A DNA stretch of 12,642 nucleotides from JACQNR01 sp049515175 (GCA_049515175.1 JBEKUI010000122.1:1-12642), one strand, 5' to 3'. Shown: positions 1-8,662, counted from the stretch's first letter. Notes: a model not told the origin generated them from the sequence alone. A program made the numbers and translations.

Positions 1-250
1 AGACCTGCTTGGTTTGATCGCGATAATCAACGAAGTCGGGATAGGAAATCGATTTCCCTTGTGAAAAGGTCACCAGACGGTCGGGATCTCTCACCGGCAG
101 TGAGCCCAAATACAGACCGTTCACGATGCTGAATACCGTTGTATTCGCGGCGATCCCCAGACCGATCGAAATGACGATAATCGCCGTGAACGTGGGAGCC
201 TTCAACAAGGTCCGATAGGCGAGACGGACATCACGCAATAAGTCATCCAC
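1..250 (-). CDS. ADOP/MacB-type ABC transporter permease, N-terminal fragment
   Basis: The minus strand reads as the first 83 codons of a large inner-membrane permease of the FtsX/MacB class, and the rest lies off the left edge. The N-terminus has the short amphipathic lead (D-D-L-L-R-D-V-R), the KAPTFTA motif, and a first membrane helix at about residues 20-42 (IIVISIGLGIAAN), followed by the start of the periplasmic domain with SYPDFVDYRD. The permease at the right end of the window has the same plan (LLQDLKYGLRML, DPGFTA, SYLDYVDVRD), so the two are paralogues. I chose GTG at 250 because GAGGT lies five bases upstream and because it aligns residue for residue with the start of the right-hand paralogue; an in-frame GTG at 262 is the alternative. 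Such proteins usually act with an ATPase in efflux or lipoprotein export. The substrate is unknown. Confidence 0.85.
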   Translation of the reverse strand, partial: MDDLLRDVRLAYRTLLKAPTFTAIIVISIGLGIAANTTVFSIVNGLYLGSLPVRDPDRLVTFSQGKSISYPDFVDYRDQTKQV

Positions 251-255
251 GGGTG

Positions 256-260
256 ACCTC
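256..260 (-). promoter_or_regulatory. Ribosome binding site of the left permease
   Basis: GAGGT on the minus strand sits five bases before GTG 250 and is the main reason for choosing that start over GTG 262. Confidence 0.45.
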
Positions 261-623
261 ACAGAGGACGGTGAACTTTGTCCCTCCTAAACAGCTAAAC
301 GAATCCACGCCACCGGAAGTTCGGAGAAAGACCTTTCTCAGAGTTGGCTTTCCGCCTTTTGGGGCTGAGGCGCGATGAGGAGAGGCGCCCTGCGCCAATT
401 AGTCCATTTCTTGGGAGGATGTGTTCAGTGCTTCTTCGGCTGGACCGGAGTGCCTTTCACGCCTCGGGCACATGTGATCGGGGTTGGCTACAACGACTGG
501 TGACAATCCCGGTTGGACGGTCGGCAATCAAGGACATTTCTCCGAAGACAAAACCCCTGGGCGAATCAAGCAATGCGGCCGTACCTGCCTTGGACCATTT
601 GCCGCACGATGAGCGAACGGGGA

Positions 624-646
624 GGGGCACCCTTCATGGGCGCCCC
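624..646 (-). terminator. Hairpin downstream of the alkD-like gene, possible weak terminator
   Basis: GGGGCACCC and GGGCGCCCC pair as a 9-base stem with one internal mismatch around a TTCAT loop, about 40 bases past the alkD-like stop. No run of T follows on the minus strand, so it is not a typical intrinsic terminator and may only stabilise the 3' end of the mRNA. Confidence 0.25.
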
Positions 647-684
647 CTTGAGGCTGAGCAGGAGGCCGTCTGGATTGGACACGC

Positions 685-1368
685 TTACGACCGGGCACGA
701 ATCCGGGCCACGGTTTTCACACTTGTCAATTCCCGCAAGGCGTCGGAGGCAATCCAGCGCGCGGATTTGGAATCGAGTTTCTGAATCTCCTGCCCGGTTT
801 TGATCGCCGCTTCACGCAGATTCATATTGCGCTTGCCGATTTGCCGCAGCGCCCAGTTCACGGCCTTCTTCACAAAGTTTCTCTCATCGGTCGAACCCTT
901 CTTGATGAGGCGCAGATAGCGCTCGAACTCGGCGTCTTTCGCCCGCTTGTCGTGCACCGCCAGGCAGGCCATCAGCACAAACCCCGCACGCCTGACATAC
1001 TCCTCCGGGCGCGAAGTCCACTCGACCGCTTTCCCGTGTGCGAGCGCTGTTTGCCGGAAGAGATTGTTGCAGCAACCATCGACGATGTCCCAAGAATCGA
1101 AATCGCGCGCCCAAAGCTCCATCTGTTCCTCGTTGACCTGCGCCGGGTCATCGATAAGCGCCGCCAGGCTTTTCGCGTCGTGGATGCCGGAGCGCCAAAG
1201 CTTTTCCGCCAGCTTATGGTCGCCACGAAGGGTGCGCGCCATCTGGCGCAGCACAGGAGCGGGCACGCCGTAGGCTTTCCGGACGTTGATCCCATAGCGC
1301 GCCATGCCCGCGATGTTGCGCGGGTTGTAATAGGACTTCAACTTCTTCAGGATCTCGGTGCAGGTCAT
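685..1368 (-). CDS. DNA alkylation repair protein, AlkD-like glycosylase
   Basis: This 227-residue protein belongs to the AlkD/DNA alkylation repair family, all-helical HEAT-like-repeat DNA glycosylases that remove cationic alkylated bases such as 3- and 7-alkylpurines. Length and layout fit the family. In the central helices DSWDIVDGCCNN carries Trp93 and Asp97, spaced like the catalytic-pocket Trp109/Asp113 of Bacillus cereus AlkD; Arg126/127 in YVRRAGFVLM and Trp172 in NWALRQIG are candidates for the other DNA-contacting residues (Arg148 and Trp187 there). No signal peptide is present, so it should act in the cytoplasm. ATG 1368 follows the stop of the upstream IPT gene by 14 bases with no good Shine-Dalgarno, so it is probably read from the same transcript, perhaps by re-initiation. 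The functions of the two genes do not obviously connect. Exact substrate range cannot be read from sequence. Confidence 0.85.
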   Translation of the reverse strand: MTCTEILKKLKSYYNPRNIAGMARYGINVRKAYGVPAPVLRQMARTLRGDHKLAEKLWRSGIHDAKSLAALIDDPAQVNEEQMELWARDFDSWDIVDGCCNNLFRQTALAHGKAVEWTSRPEEYVRRAGFVLMACLAVHDKRAKDAEFERYLRLIKKGSTDERNFVKKAVNWALRQIGKRNMNLREAAIKTGQEIQKLDSKSARWIASDALRELTSVKTVARIRARS

Positions 1369-1382
1369 GGTGGGAGCCGCGA

Positions 1383-2561
1383 TTACTTCAGCGCGCGCTT
1401 CAGCGCATCGACAATCGACTGGCCGTCGGCCGACCGCAGCGACGCGGCCATGAAGTGGTAGGTCTTCCCGGATTTAAGAATTACATGGAATGTGCCGGTG
1501 TTGAACCCGCCGAGCGAATTGACTTCGACTTCCTTGACGTCGCTTGTGGGCACGGAGAAGACTTCCTTGCCCGACTCCTCGAAGCGAAGCTGGCCGTTGG
1601 CGAGTGAAAGCGTCCCCTTCGCCTTGTTGTGGGTTTGCAGGACTGCGACCATGTCAGCCAAACCGTATACTTCAAACTGCAGCGATATCTTCCCCGCCTT
1701 GGCTGCGCCGGGCTTGGCCGCAGGTGCAGCAGGTTGTGCCGGAGCAGGCGCGCTGGCCGGAACCGGAGTCGAAGCGCCGGCGGATGGTGCCGCCGCCTTC
1801 ACTTCCTCGGAGAGGACCCACTTGGCTTCCGCCTCCTCCTCGTCGGGGTTGATGACGAACAGGCTGGTCTCTCCCGGCTGGGCGTCCGCCGCCACCTGGA
1901 CTTTCGCCACCAGTTCCGTGTCCTTATTGAATTGCGTCTCCAGCAAGTGGATGCCGGGATTCGAAAACGCAACCTTCGCGCTTTTGGCAAAATTCTTGCC
2001 GGTGATTTTCACCTCGATTGGCCCACCGCGGGGCGCGGTCGGTGGGTCCACGCGCGTTACTTCCGGCGCCGACGCTTGTGCAGGGGCGGCCGTTGTCTGG
2101 CCGGCCGGCTGAGTTGCTGCGGGGGTTGCGGTACTCGTGGCTCGTGCTGCCGCGGGTGTTCCGCCCGGCAGAACAATCGTGAAGGGAACTGCGGCGACAG
2201 GGCTGGCCGTGTTGCTCACATAAAGGGTGACGATTCCGGGCTGGGCCTGTTTGCCGACGAGGACCTGAACCTCCAGCTGGTTGTCCTTCTTCCGCTGGGT
2301 TGAGACGGCGTGCACCGCCGGGGTCGAGAACGAAACGTACACCCCCGGCGCGAAATCCTTCCCTTCGATCGTGAGTTTCACCTCTTCGCCGACGGCTGCC
2401 TGCTTGGGAGTGAAGCTGGTGATCTCCGGCGTGGATTCCGGCGTCACCTCCCCCTGTGCGGCGAGGCACCGTCCGGCAACTGTCCAGGCGAGCACGGCGG
2501 CAACGCCTACTCCCGCGAGAAGGAAGGTCTCTACACGTCCCAGGCATCGGTTAAGCATCAT
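1383..2561 (-). CDS. Exported protein with two IPT/TIG domains and a PH-like C-terminal domain
   Basis: A 392-residue protein of unknown role. Residues 1-36 form a signal peptide or membrane anchor (hydrophobic core LLAGVGVAAVLAWTVAG, possible cleavage near RCLA-AQ). Two immunoglobulin-like IPT/TIG domains follow at about 45-130 (PEITSFTPKQAAVGEEVKLT) and 166-250 (PEVTRVDPPTAPRGG), both with the P-x4-G-x5-I-x-G-x-x-F pattern. They are joined by an Ala/Thr/Pro/Gln linker, and a second Ala/Pro-rich linker spans about 251-289. The last 100 residues (KISLQFEVYG to ALKRALK) alternate strands and end in a helix like a small PH-like domain; this is inference from the predicted pattern. ATG 2561 was chosen over TTG 2567; GAG lies seven bases upstream. 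A good promoter lies just upstream. Similar IPT proteins are surface or periplasmic binding modules; no catalytic residues are seen. Confidence 0.75.
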   Translation of the reverse strand: MMLNRCLGRVETFLLAGVGVAAVLAWTVAGRCLAAQGEVTPESTPEITSFTPKQAAVGEEVKLTIEGKDFAPGVYVSFSTPAVHAVSTQRKKDNQLEVQVLVGKQAQPGIVTLYVSNTASPVAAVPFTIVLPGGTPAAARATSTATPAATQPAGQTTAAPAQASAPEVTRVDPPTAPRGGPIEVKITGKNFAKSAKVAFSNPGIHLLETQFNKDTELVAKVQVAADAQPGETSLFVINPDEEEAEAKWVLSEEVKAAAPSAGASTPVPASAPAPAQPAAPAAKPGAAKAGKISLQFEVYGLADMVAVLQTHNKAKGTLSLANGQLRFEESGKEVFSVPTSDVKEVEVNSLGGFNTGTFHVILKSGKTYHFMAASLRSADGQSIVDALKRALK

Positions 2562-2598
2562 CGTCAATCTCTAAACGGCGGATTTGATTCCTCGGCGC

Positions 2599-2628
2599 AT
2601 CTTAGGCACGGCGCCGGAGCGATGTCAA
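2599..2628 (-). promoter_or_regulatory. Sigma-70-like promoter of the IPT gene
   Basis: On the minus strand a perfect TTGACA (2628-2623) is followed after 18 bases by TAAGAT (2604-2599). Transcription would start near 2592, giving a leader of about 30 bases before ATG 2561. It would also serve the alkD-like gene downstream. Confidence 0.6.
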
Positions 2629-2692
2629 GAAAGGCTGTTCGCGAGCCGCCCCGGGCGCTTGTCAGTCCGCCATCCGGCAGCGGCGATGCAGC

Positions 2693-4534
2693 CTACTGCG
2701 CCTTGGGTTTGTCTTTCTTGATGATGCCGGAGCCTTCTTTGATGGTGAGGATCTGGTTGACTTCCACGTCGGAGAATTTCTCGATTTGGGGAATCTCCGC
2801 AGGCTTGCCGTTCTTACCGGTTTTTTCTTTGTCCAGGACAAGGGTCGGCCATCTGACTTCAATGGAGTCAATCTTAGTGGCCTGGCCCACGCCGAAGTGC
2901 AGGCGCAAGTCGCTCTGCGACATCACGCTCGTGCCGGCGTGGACCTCGTCGATCTGGGCGTGGCTGCCCGTGACGATGCGCACGCGGGCGCCAATGGCCG
3001 TGCGGTTGCACTTCGTTCCGAGGAGCTTGATTTTGATCCAATTGTTCTTGTTGCCGCCGTCGTTGCGGAGGAGGGAGAAGGGATCGTTCATGTTCAGAAT
3101 CAGGACGTCGACATCGCCGTCGTTGTCGTAATCGCCGAACGCGCAGCCGCGGCTGGCGAATTTCTCGCTGATGCCCGGACCCAGTTGCGCGGAAACGTCC
3201 TTGAACTTGCCGTTGCCCAGATTGCGATAGACGATACGCGGTGACTTGAACTGAGCGTCCAGATTGTATTCGACGAGCTCCGGATAGACGTGGCCGGTGA
3301 CATGAAAGATATCCGGCCAGCCGTCGTTGTCGTAATCTATGAATCCCGCGCCCCAGTTGACGTACTGGGTGTTCACGCCGATGCCGGATACGAAGGTCAC
3401 GTCGGTCCAGGTGCCGTCGCCGTTGCCGTGATAGAGATCGCAGGTGTCGTCCTGGAAGTTCGTCTTGAAGATGTCCAGCCAGCCGTCGCCGTCATAGTCG
3501 GCGACGCCCACGCCCATGCCCGCCTGTTCCTGCCCGTCCTCGTTGTAGGCGACCCCCGCCATCACCGCGACATCCTCAAACGTCCCGTCGCGATTATTGT
3601 GGAACAGAATGCTGGGCTCCGAGTCCACTGCAACATAAATTTCAGGCCAGCCGTCGTTGTTGAAATCGTAGGACACGGCGGTAATCGAATAGCGCGGGCC
3701 GGGCTTCAGGACTCCCGATTTCTCCGACACGTCCGTGAACGTGCCGTCGCCGTTGTTGTGGTAGAGGATGTTGAGGCCGCCAGGCAAGCCGCGCGGGCCG
3801 CACATGACGGGAATGCCTTTCCACTGGCAATAACCCGTCTGGCCGGGGACAGGGACTTTGTTGACGTCCAGCTCGATGTAGTTGCAGACGAAGAGGTCGA
3901 GGTTCCCGTCGCGATCGTAATCGACCCAGGTGCAGCCGGAAGCCCACCGGACCCGCTCCTCGTAAAGCCCCGCCTTCTTGGTGACGTCGGTGAAGGTTCC
4001 GTCGCCATTGTTCTTCCACAAGACGTTGTGGCCCCAATAGCCGCAGAAGAGGTCGTCCCAGCCGTCGTTGTCGAAGTCGCCCACAGAGACCCCAGTCTGC
4101 CAGCCAGTGCGGGTCAGTCCCGACTTCTCCGTAACGTCGGTGAACGTGCCATCCCGGTTGTTCTTGTAAAGGTGAGACGTGGGCGTCTTGTTGTCTGGGT
4201 AGGGTTCTTCGCCTTCGAACCGCACGCCGTTGGTGAGATAGATATCCAGCCAGCCGTCCTGGTCGTAGTCGAAGAACGCCAGCCCGCTGCCCTTCGCCTC
4301 AATGATGTACTTCTTGCGCTTGACGCCGCCCCAGACGTTCGGCGCGGTCAACCCGGCCTGCTGTGCAACGTCGACGAACGTGACTTGCGGGCCGCCCTCG
4401 GGAGCCGCCAGTGGCGCGGCCTGGAGCTTGAGCGGCGAGCCCCAGCGCCCGAGCGGGGTCGTCAACGCATCAAGCAGATTGGAGCCGAGCACAACGCCGC
4501 TTGCGCCAAGAAAATGTCGTCGCGAAAGTTTCAT
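2693..4534 (-). CDS. CRTAC1-family beta-propeller protein (VCBS/FG-GAP repeats, ASPIC/UnbV domain), Tat-exported
   Basis: A 613-residue exported protein of the CRTAC1 type. MKLSRRHFLGASG is a twin-arginine signal, so it is exported folded; this fixes the start at ATG 4534 even though the frame stays open 35 codons further upstream. Seven calcium-loop repeats of the D-x-D/N-x-D-G-x-x-D/E type lie at residues 89, 153, 205, 290, 346, 400 and 468 (for example DYDQDGWLDIY), each followed or preceded by an N-N-x-D-G-T-F-x-D-V strand, as expected for a seven-bladed propeller. A YC...CGPRGLPG insertion near 235-252 is typical of the bacterial family. The ASPIC/UnbV domain (about 497-563, with GARVRI and VHAGTSVMSQSD) ends the protein. 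Such proteins are numerous in acidobacteria and probably mediate extracellular binding; the ligand is unknown and no enzyme activity is implied. Confidence 0.9.
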   Translation of the reverse strand: MKLSRRHFLGASGVVLGSNLLDALTTPLGRWGSPLKLQAAPLAAPEGGPQVTFVDVAQQAGLTAPNVWGGVKRKKYIIEAKGSGLAFFDYDQDGWLDIYLTNGVRFEGEEPYPDNKTPTSHLYKNNRDGTFTDVTEKSGLTRTGWQTGVSVGDFDNDGWDDLFCGYWGHNVLWKNNGDGTFTDVTKKAGLYEERVRWASGCTWVDYDRDGNLDLFVCNYIELDVNKVPVPGQTGYCQWKGIPVMCGPRGLPGGLNILYHNNGDGTFTDVSEKSGVLKPGPRYSITAVSYDFNNDGWPEIYVAVDSEPSILFHNNRDGTFEDVAVMAGVAYNEDGQEQAGMGVGVADYDGDGWLDIFKTNFQDDTCDLYHGNGDGTWTDVTFVSGIGVNTQYVNWGAGFIDYDNDGWPDIFHVTGHVYPELVEYNLDAQFKSPRIVYRNLGNGKFKDVSAQLGPGISEKFASRGCAFGDYDNDGDVDVLILNMNDPFSLLRNDGGNKNNWIKIKLLGTKCNRTAIGARVRIVTGSHAQIDEVHAGTSVMSQSDLRLHFGVGQATKIDSIEVRWPTLVLDKEKTGKNGKPAEIPQIEKFSDVEVNQILTIKEGSGIIKKDKPKAQ

Positions 4535-4616
4535 CCCTGCTATCGAGGCCTGTGGTTTTCTGCTTGTGCCGCGTGGTGAGGCAAAAGTGCGCCAGCCACC
4601 ACCAAGGACCGCTTCG

Positions 4617-4638
4617 TGAAGCTCGGCACAGAGCTTCA
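4617..4638. promoter_or_regulatory. 8-6-8 dyad at the CRTAC1 promoter, operator-like
   Basis: TGAAGCTC-GGCACA-GAGCTTCA is a perfect 8-base inverted repeat touching the leftward TATAAT box and covering the expected start of transcription. The centre element GAAGC can also pair with GCTTC just to its left (4611-4615), so two alternative hairpins are possible in the leader RNA. It could be a repressor site or a leader structure. Confidence 0.35.
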
Positions 4639-4643
4639 TTATA
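4638..4643 (-). promoter_or_regulatory. -10 box (TATAAT) for the CRTAC1-type gene
   Basis: A perfect TATAAT on the minus strand lies about 105 bases upstream of ATG 4534. No good -35 hexamer is found 16-18 bases further up, so an activator or a non-standard -35 would be needed. Confidence 0.35.
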
Positions 4644-4731
4644 CACTACGCAGCGATCTTCTCCGGCAGCGGGCTCCATCACAAAGTGGACGACCGAATG
4701 ATTTCTGCCCAAGCTGCGGCCCGGCGCGTCG

Positions 4732-4737
4732 TATAAT
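4732..4737 (+). promoter_or_regulatory. -10 box (TATAAT) for the dienelactone hydrolase gene
   Basis: A perfect TATAAT on the plus strand would give a start near 4744 and a leader of about 37 bases before ATG 4781. The -35 region (CCAAGC or nearby) is a poor match. It faces away from the CRTAC1 promoter in the same 246-base gap. Confidence 0.4.
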
Positions 4738-4780
4738 GGCTGCGCGGGCTGTTTCGGAAAAAGATTCACGAGGGCTCATC

Positions 4781-5533
4781 ATGCGACGAACACTTGGGTT
4801 GGCATCGGTCACATTTCTGGTCGTTTCCGGCTTTGCTTGGGCGGGGCCGGCGCGATACGAAAACGTTTCGTTCCCGAGCGGCGATGAAACCGCCACCGGC
4901 TATCTCGCGTTGCCCGATACCGCGGGGCAGCATCCGGCGCTCGTGGTCATTCACGAGTGGTGGGGATTAAACGACTGGGTCAAGGAGCAAGCGCGCCAAT
5001 TCGCCGAGCAGGGTTATGTGGCGCTGGCGGTCGACCTCTACCGCGGCCAGACCACTGGGGATCCCGCCGTCGCCCATGAACTCTCGCGCGGCATGCCGCA
5101 GGACCGCGCCGTGCGCGACCTCCGCGCTGCCTTTGCTTTTCTCGCCGCGCGCAGCGACGTCAACAAGGCCAAAATCGGCTCGGTCGGATGGTGCATGGGC
5201 GGAGGGCTTTCGCTGCAACTTGCTGTGAATGAGCCGCAGCTCGCGGCGAGCGTCGTCAACTACGGCGCGATGCCTACCGATCCCGCCGACATCAAGAAGA
5301 TCCATGCCCCGGTATTGGGGAACTTCGGCGCGGAAGATCGTGGCATCAAGGTCGAATCCGTCAGCGCCTTCGAGAAAGCCATGAAAGAGGCGGGGAAATC
5401 CATCGACATAAAGATCTACGACGGCGCCGGCCACGCCTTCGAGAATCCCAACAACAAACTCGGCTACCGCGAGAACGCTGCCGAAGACGCCGGGAAGCGC
5501 ACACTGGAGTTTCTCAATCGAACGCTGATGTAG
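4781..5533 (+). CDS. Exported dienelactone hydrolase family protein (alpha/beta hydrolase)
   Basis: A 250-residue alpha/beta hydrolase of the dienelactone hydrolase family. The classical enzyme hydrolyses dienelactones in the beta-ketoadipate side pathway, but most genomic members have unknown ester substrates. Residues 1-21 are a signal peptide (MRRTLGLASVTFLVVSGFAWA, cut at AWA-GP), so this one acts in the periplasm or outside. The Cys-His-Asp triad is complete: Cys138 in GWCMGGG, Asp186 in GAEDRG, His218 in GAGHAF. Glu59 in IHEWWG matches the glutamate that orients the nucleophile in the Pseudomonas enzyme. The mature length matches the family. ATG 4781 has GAGGG six bases upstream, and the signal peptide begins exactly there, so the open frame reaching back to 4616 is not coding. 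A possible second gene of the same transcript starts 64 bases after the stop. Confidence 0.9.
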   Translation: MRRTLGLASVTFLVVSGFAWAGPARYENVSFPSGDETATGYLALPDTAGQHPALVVIHEWWGLNDWVKEQARQFAEQGYVALAVDLYRGQTTGDPAVAHELSRGMPQDRAVRDLRAAFAFLAARSDVNKAKIGSVGWCMGGGLSLQLAVNEPQLAASVVNYGAMPTDPADIKKIHAPVLGNFGAEDRGIKVESVSAFEKAMKEAGKSIDIKIYDGAGHAFENPNNKLGYRENAAEDAGKRTLEFLNRTLM

Positions 5534-5555
5534 AGACAACGCTTGCCGCGTCCGT

Positions 5556-5573
5556 CAGCCGGCGGATCGGCTG
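5556..5573. other. Small hairpin between the hydrolase and the next gene
   Basis: CAGCCG-GCGGAT-CGGCTG forms a 6-base stem 22 bases after the hydrolase stop. There is no T-run, so read-through into the next gene is likely. Confidence 0.25.
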
Positions 5574-5582
5574 CGCCCCTGC

Positions 5583-5589
5583 GGAGGAG
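5583..5589 (+). promoter_or_regulatory. Strong Shine-Dalgarno that fixes a TTG start
   Basis: GGAGGAG lies eight bases before TTG 5598. No ATG or GTG is close enough to use it, so it is the main support for a TTG start of the following gene. Confidence 0.6.
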
Positions 5590-5597
5590 AAGCCTCG

Positions 5598-6107
5598 TTG
5601 GCCGATAAGAGCTACAAAGAATCCCTTCAGGAGTTCTTGGTTTCGGTGCTCTACGCTCGCGTGGGCGAGCCCGGGTCCCTGCACGGCGAAGGGAAAAGCG
5701 CTCGGTTTGAAATCAAGAGGAGCCTGGGTGGAGGAACGTGCGCGGCGGAAGGTGCATCTGACTACGCGCTTCCTACAGGTCGAAAGGTTACGCACACCGC
5801 CGATATCCTGGTCACGCTCCCGGGCGGAAGACGGCTGACTATCGATTTGAAGTGGGCCTCCGACGAGCTTGACTCGTTCAAGGCGCGGGCCTACGACATG
5901 CTCCTCGCCAAGCAGAGCCTGGGCCGGCAAATCTGGGGAATGATAGTTTATCTGCGGCCAGGTGCCGGAGGCGTCAGCGCCGAACGGGTCCAGGAGATCT
6001 GCTTTCCCTTCGACCTCTTCTTCGCCTGCGAACACCAGGACCCGCAGAACCCCGCCATCTGGGCCCCCATCCTCGACCGCATTGAAGCGGGAATCAAATC
6101 TCGCTAA
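5598..6107 (+). CDS. Uncharacterised 169-residue protein, possible PD-(D/E)XK nuclease-like fold
   Basis: I do not recognise the family. The protein has no signal peptide or membrane segment and should be cytoplasmic. Its centre reads as strand (HTADILVTLP, Asp69), turn, strand (RRLTIDLKWA, Asp83 and Lys85), helix (ELDSFKARAYDMLLAK), strand (IWGMIVYL), followed by an amphipathic C-terminal part. The D-x13-D-x-K pattern followed by helix and strand is what PD-(D/E)XK nucleases show, and the helix near residues 6-20 with Glu24 could supply the first helix of the fold. This is inference from pattern only; the motif is short and could be coincidental. TTG 5598 is supported by the strong Shine-Dalgarno. 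It is co-directional with the hydrolase and ends nine bases from the convergent sdhB stop, with no terminator between them. Confidence 0.65.
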   Translation: MADKSYKESLQEFLVSVLYARVGEPGSLHGEGKSARFEIKRSLGGGTCAAEGASDYALPTGRKVTHTADILVTLPGGRRLTIDLKWASDELDSFKARAYDMLLAKQSLGRQIWGMIVYLRPGAGGVSAERVQEICFPFDLFFACEHQDPQNPAIWAPILDRIEAGIKSR

Positions 6108-6116
6108 TCGAAAGTC

Positions 6117-6815
6117 TTAAAACCTGCGGAAGAGCAGTGCCTTTTTCACTTCGCCGATGGCGCGGGTGATGTTGATGTCGCGCGGGCAGGCTTCCACGCA
6201 ATTGAAGATGGTGCGGCAGCGCCAGACGCCGTCGGCGGCGCCCAGAATCTCCAGGCGTTCTTCGCGGCCTTCGTCACGGCTGTCAAAGATGAAGCGGTGG
6301 GCGTTAACGATGGTGGCGGGCCCGACGTAATCCTCATTCGCCCAGAACGATGGGCAGGAGGTTGTGCAGGCGCCGCAGAGGATGCACTTCGTTGTATCCT
6401 CAAAAGCCTCGCGGTCCTCGATGGATTGCAGGCGTTCTTTCTCCGGCTCAGGCGAATGGGTGATGAGGTACGGTTTGGCCTTGCGGTACTTCTCGAAGAA
6501 AGCTTCCATGTCCACGAGCAGATCCTTGATGACGCGGAATCCGCGCATGGGCTCGACGGTAATCTTGCTGCCGAGATTCTGAAGCAACACTTTGCACGCC
6601 AGCGTGTTGGCGCCGTTGATGAGCATGGCGTCCGATCCGCAGACACCGTGCGCGCAGGAACGGCGGTAGGTGAGCGTGCCGTCGATGTACCACTTGACGT
6701 AATTCAGGGCATTGAGCAGCCGGTCGGTGGGTTCGGCTTCCACCGGATACTCGCCCCAGTAAGGCTCGGAGTCCTTTTCGGGATTGAAACGCTTGATCTT
6801 CAGGGTAACTTTCAT
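6117..6815 (-). CDS. sdhB: Succinate dehydrogenase iron-sulfur subunit
   Basis: The 232-residue electron-transfer subunit of complex II, carrying electrons from the flavin to quinone at the inner face of the membrane. The [2Fe-2S] ferredoxin domain has Cys54, Cys59, Asp62 and Cys74 (CAHGVCGSD ... NTLAC); Asp in the third position is also found in E. coli SdhB. The C-terminal domain has CILCGACTTSCP (Cys144, 147, 150, 154) and CRTIFNCVEACP (Cys200, 206, 210), giving one [4Fe-4S] and one [3Fe-4S] cluster. Arg201 stands where E. coli has His207 near the quinone site. ATG 6815 has GAGG seven bases upstream and is preferred to GTG 6836. It is the last gene of the sdhCDAB operon, separated from sdhA by a 94-base gap full of short repeats. 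Confidence 0.97.
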   Translation of the reverse strand: MKVTLKIKRFNPEKDSEPYWGEYPVEAEPTDRLLNALNYVKWYIDGTLTYRRSCAHGVCGSDAMLINGANTLACKVLLQNLGSKITVEPMRGFRVIKDLLVDMEAFFEKYRKAKPYLITHSPEPEKERLQSIEDREAFEDTTKCILCGACTTSCPSFWANEDYVGPATIVNAHRFIFDSRDEGREERLEILGAADGVWRCRTIFNCVEACPRDINITRAIGEVKKALLFRRF

Positions 6816-6822
6816 CTTTGCG

Positions 6823-6826
6823 CCTC
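6823..6826 (-). promoter_or_regulatory. Shine-Dalgarno of sdhB
   Basis: GAGG seven bases before ATG 6815 favours this start over GTG 6836, which would add seven residues. Confidence 0.45.
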
Positions 6827-6837
6827 GCGGACTCACA

Positions 6838-6909
6838 ATCGGGCCGTCGTGCCATCGGTCGATCGACGCATCAGGTGGCCCGATGAACCGATGGTCCGAT
6901 GCCCCGATC
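6838..6909. repeat. Degenerate 8-base repeats in inverted array, sdhA-sdhB gap
   Basis: Four consecutive 8-base units fill 6878-6909 on the plus strand: GCCCGATG, AACCGATG, GTCCGATG, CCCCGATC (consensus NNCCGATG). They stop one base before the sdhA stop codon. The left half holds similar units in the opposite orientation, so ATCGGGCC (6838-6845) pairs with GGCCCGAT (6877-6884) and CCATCGG (6852-6858) with CCGATGG (6888-6894). In the sdh mRNA this would fold between sdhA and sdhB. Confidence 0.7.
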
Positions 6910-8634
<1,725 letters not shown>

Positions 8635-8662
8635 TTTATGAACTCGCTTTGAATGCGTAAGA

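Larger units (their letters stand above)
251..684. other. 434-base stretch with no supported gene
   Basis: This lies between the leftward permease start and the end of the alkD-like gene. Open frames exist on the plus strand (TTG 344 to 784, ATG 513 to 803), but they have no recognisable domain and run antisense into the alkD-like gene. No PadR-type regulator, which often accompanies ADOP permeases, is present. Two small hairpins are visible: GGCGC-CCT-GCGCC at 384-396 and a longer one at 624-646. The control region of the left permease should lie in the first 100 or so bases, but I see no clear sigma-70 pair there. Confidence 0.6.

Noticed and set aside
282..288. Perfect AGGAGGG on the minus strand as the ribosome binding site of the left permease
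   Set aside because: It is 19 bases from GTG 262 and farther from GTG 250, and no start codon follows at a usable distance, so it is probably accidental.
344..803. Plus-strand open frames at 344-784 and 513-803 as small genes
   Set aside because: They start with TTG or lack a ribosome binding site, show no domain, have compositions typical of GC-rich chance frames, and run antisense into the alkD-like gene.
3290..4579. A 429-codon open frame on the plus strand
   Set aside because: It is wholly antisense to the CRTAC1-type gene. Its Val/Ala/Asp-rich sequence is the mirror of the repeated DxDxDG codons, a well-known artefact in GC-rich DNA.
4535..4639. A 35-residue N-terminal extension of the CRTAC1-type protein
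   Set aside because: The twin-arginine signal needs to be near the N-terminus, and the extension would run into the putative leader and dyad.
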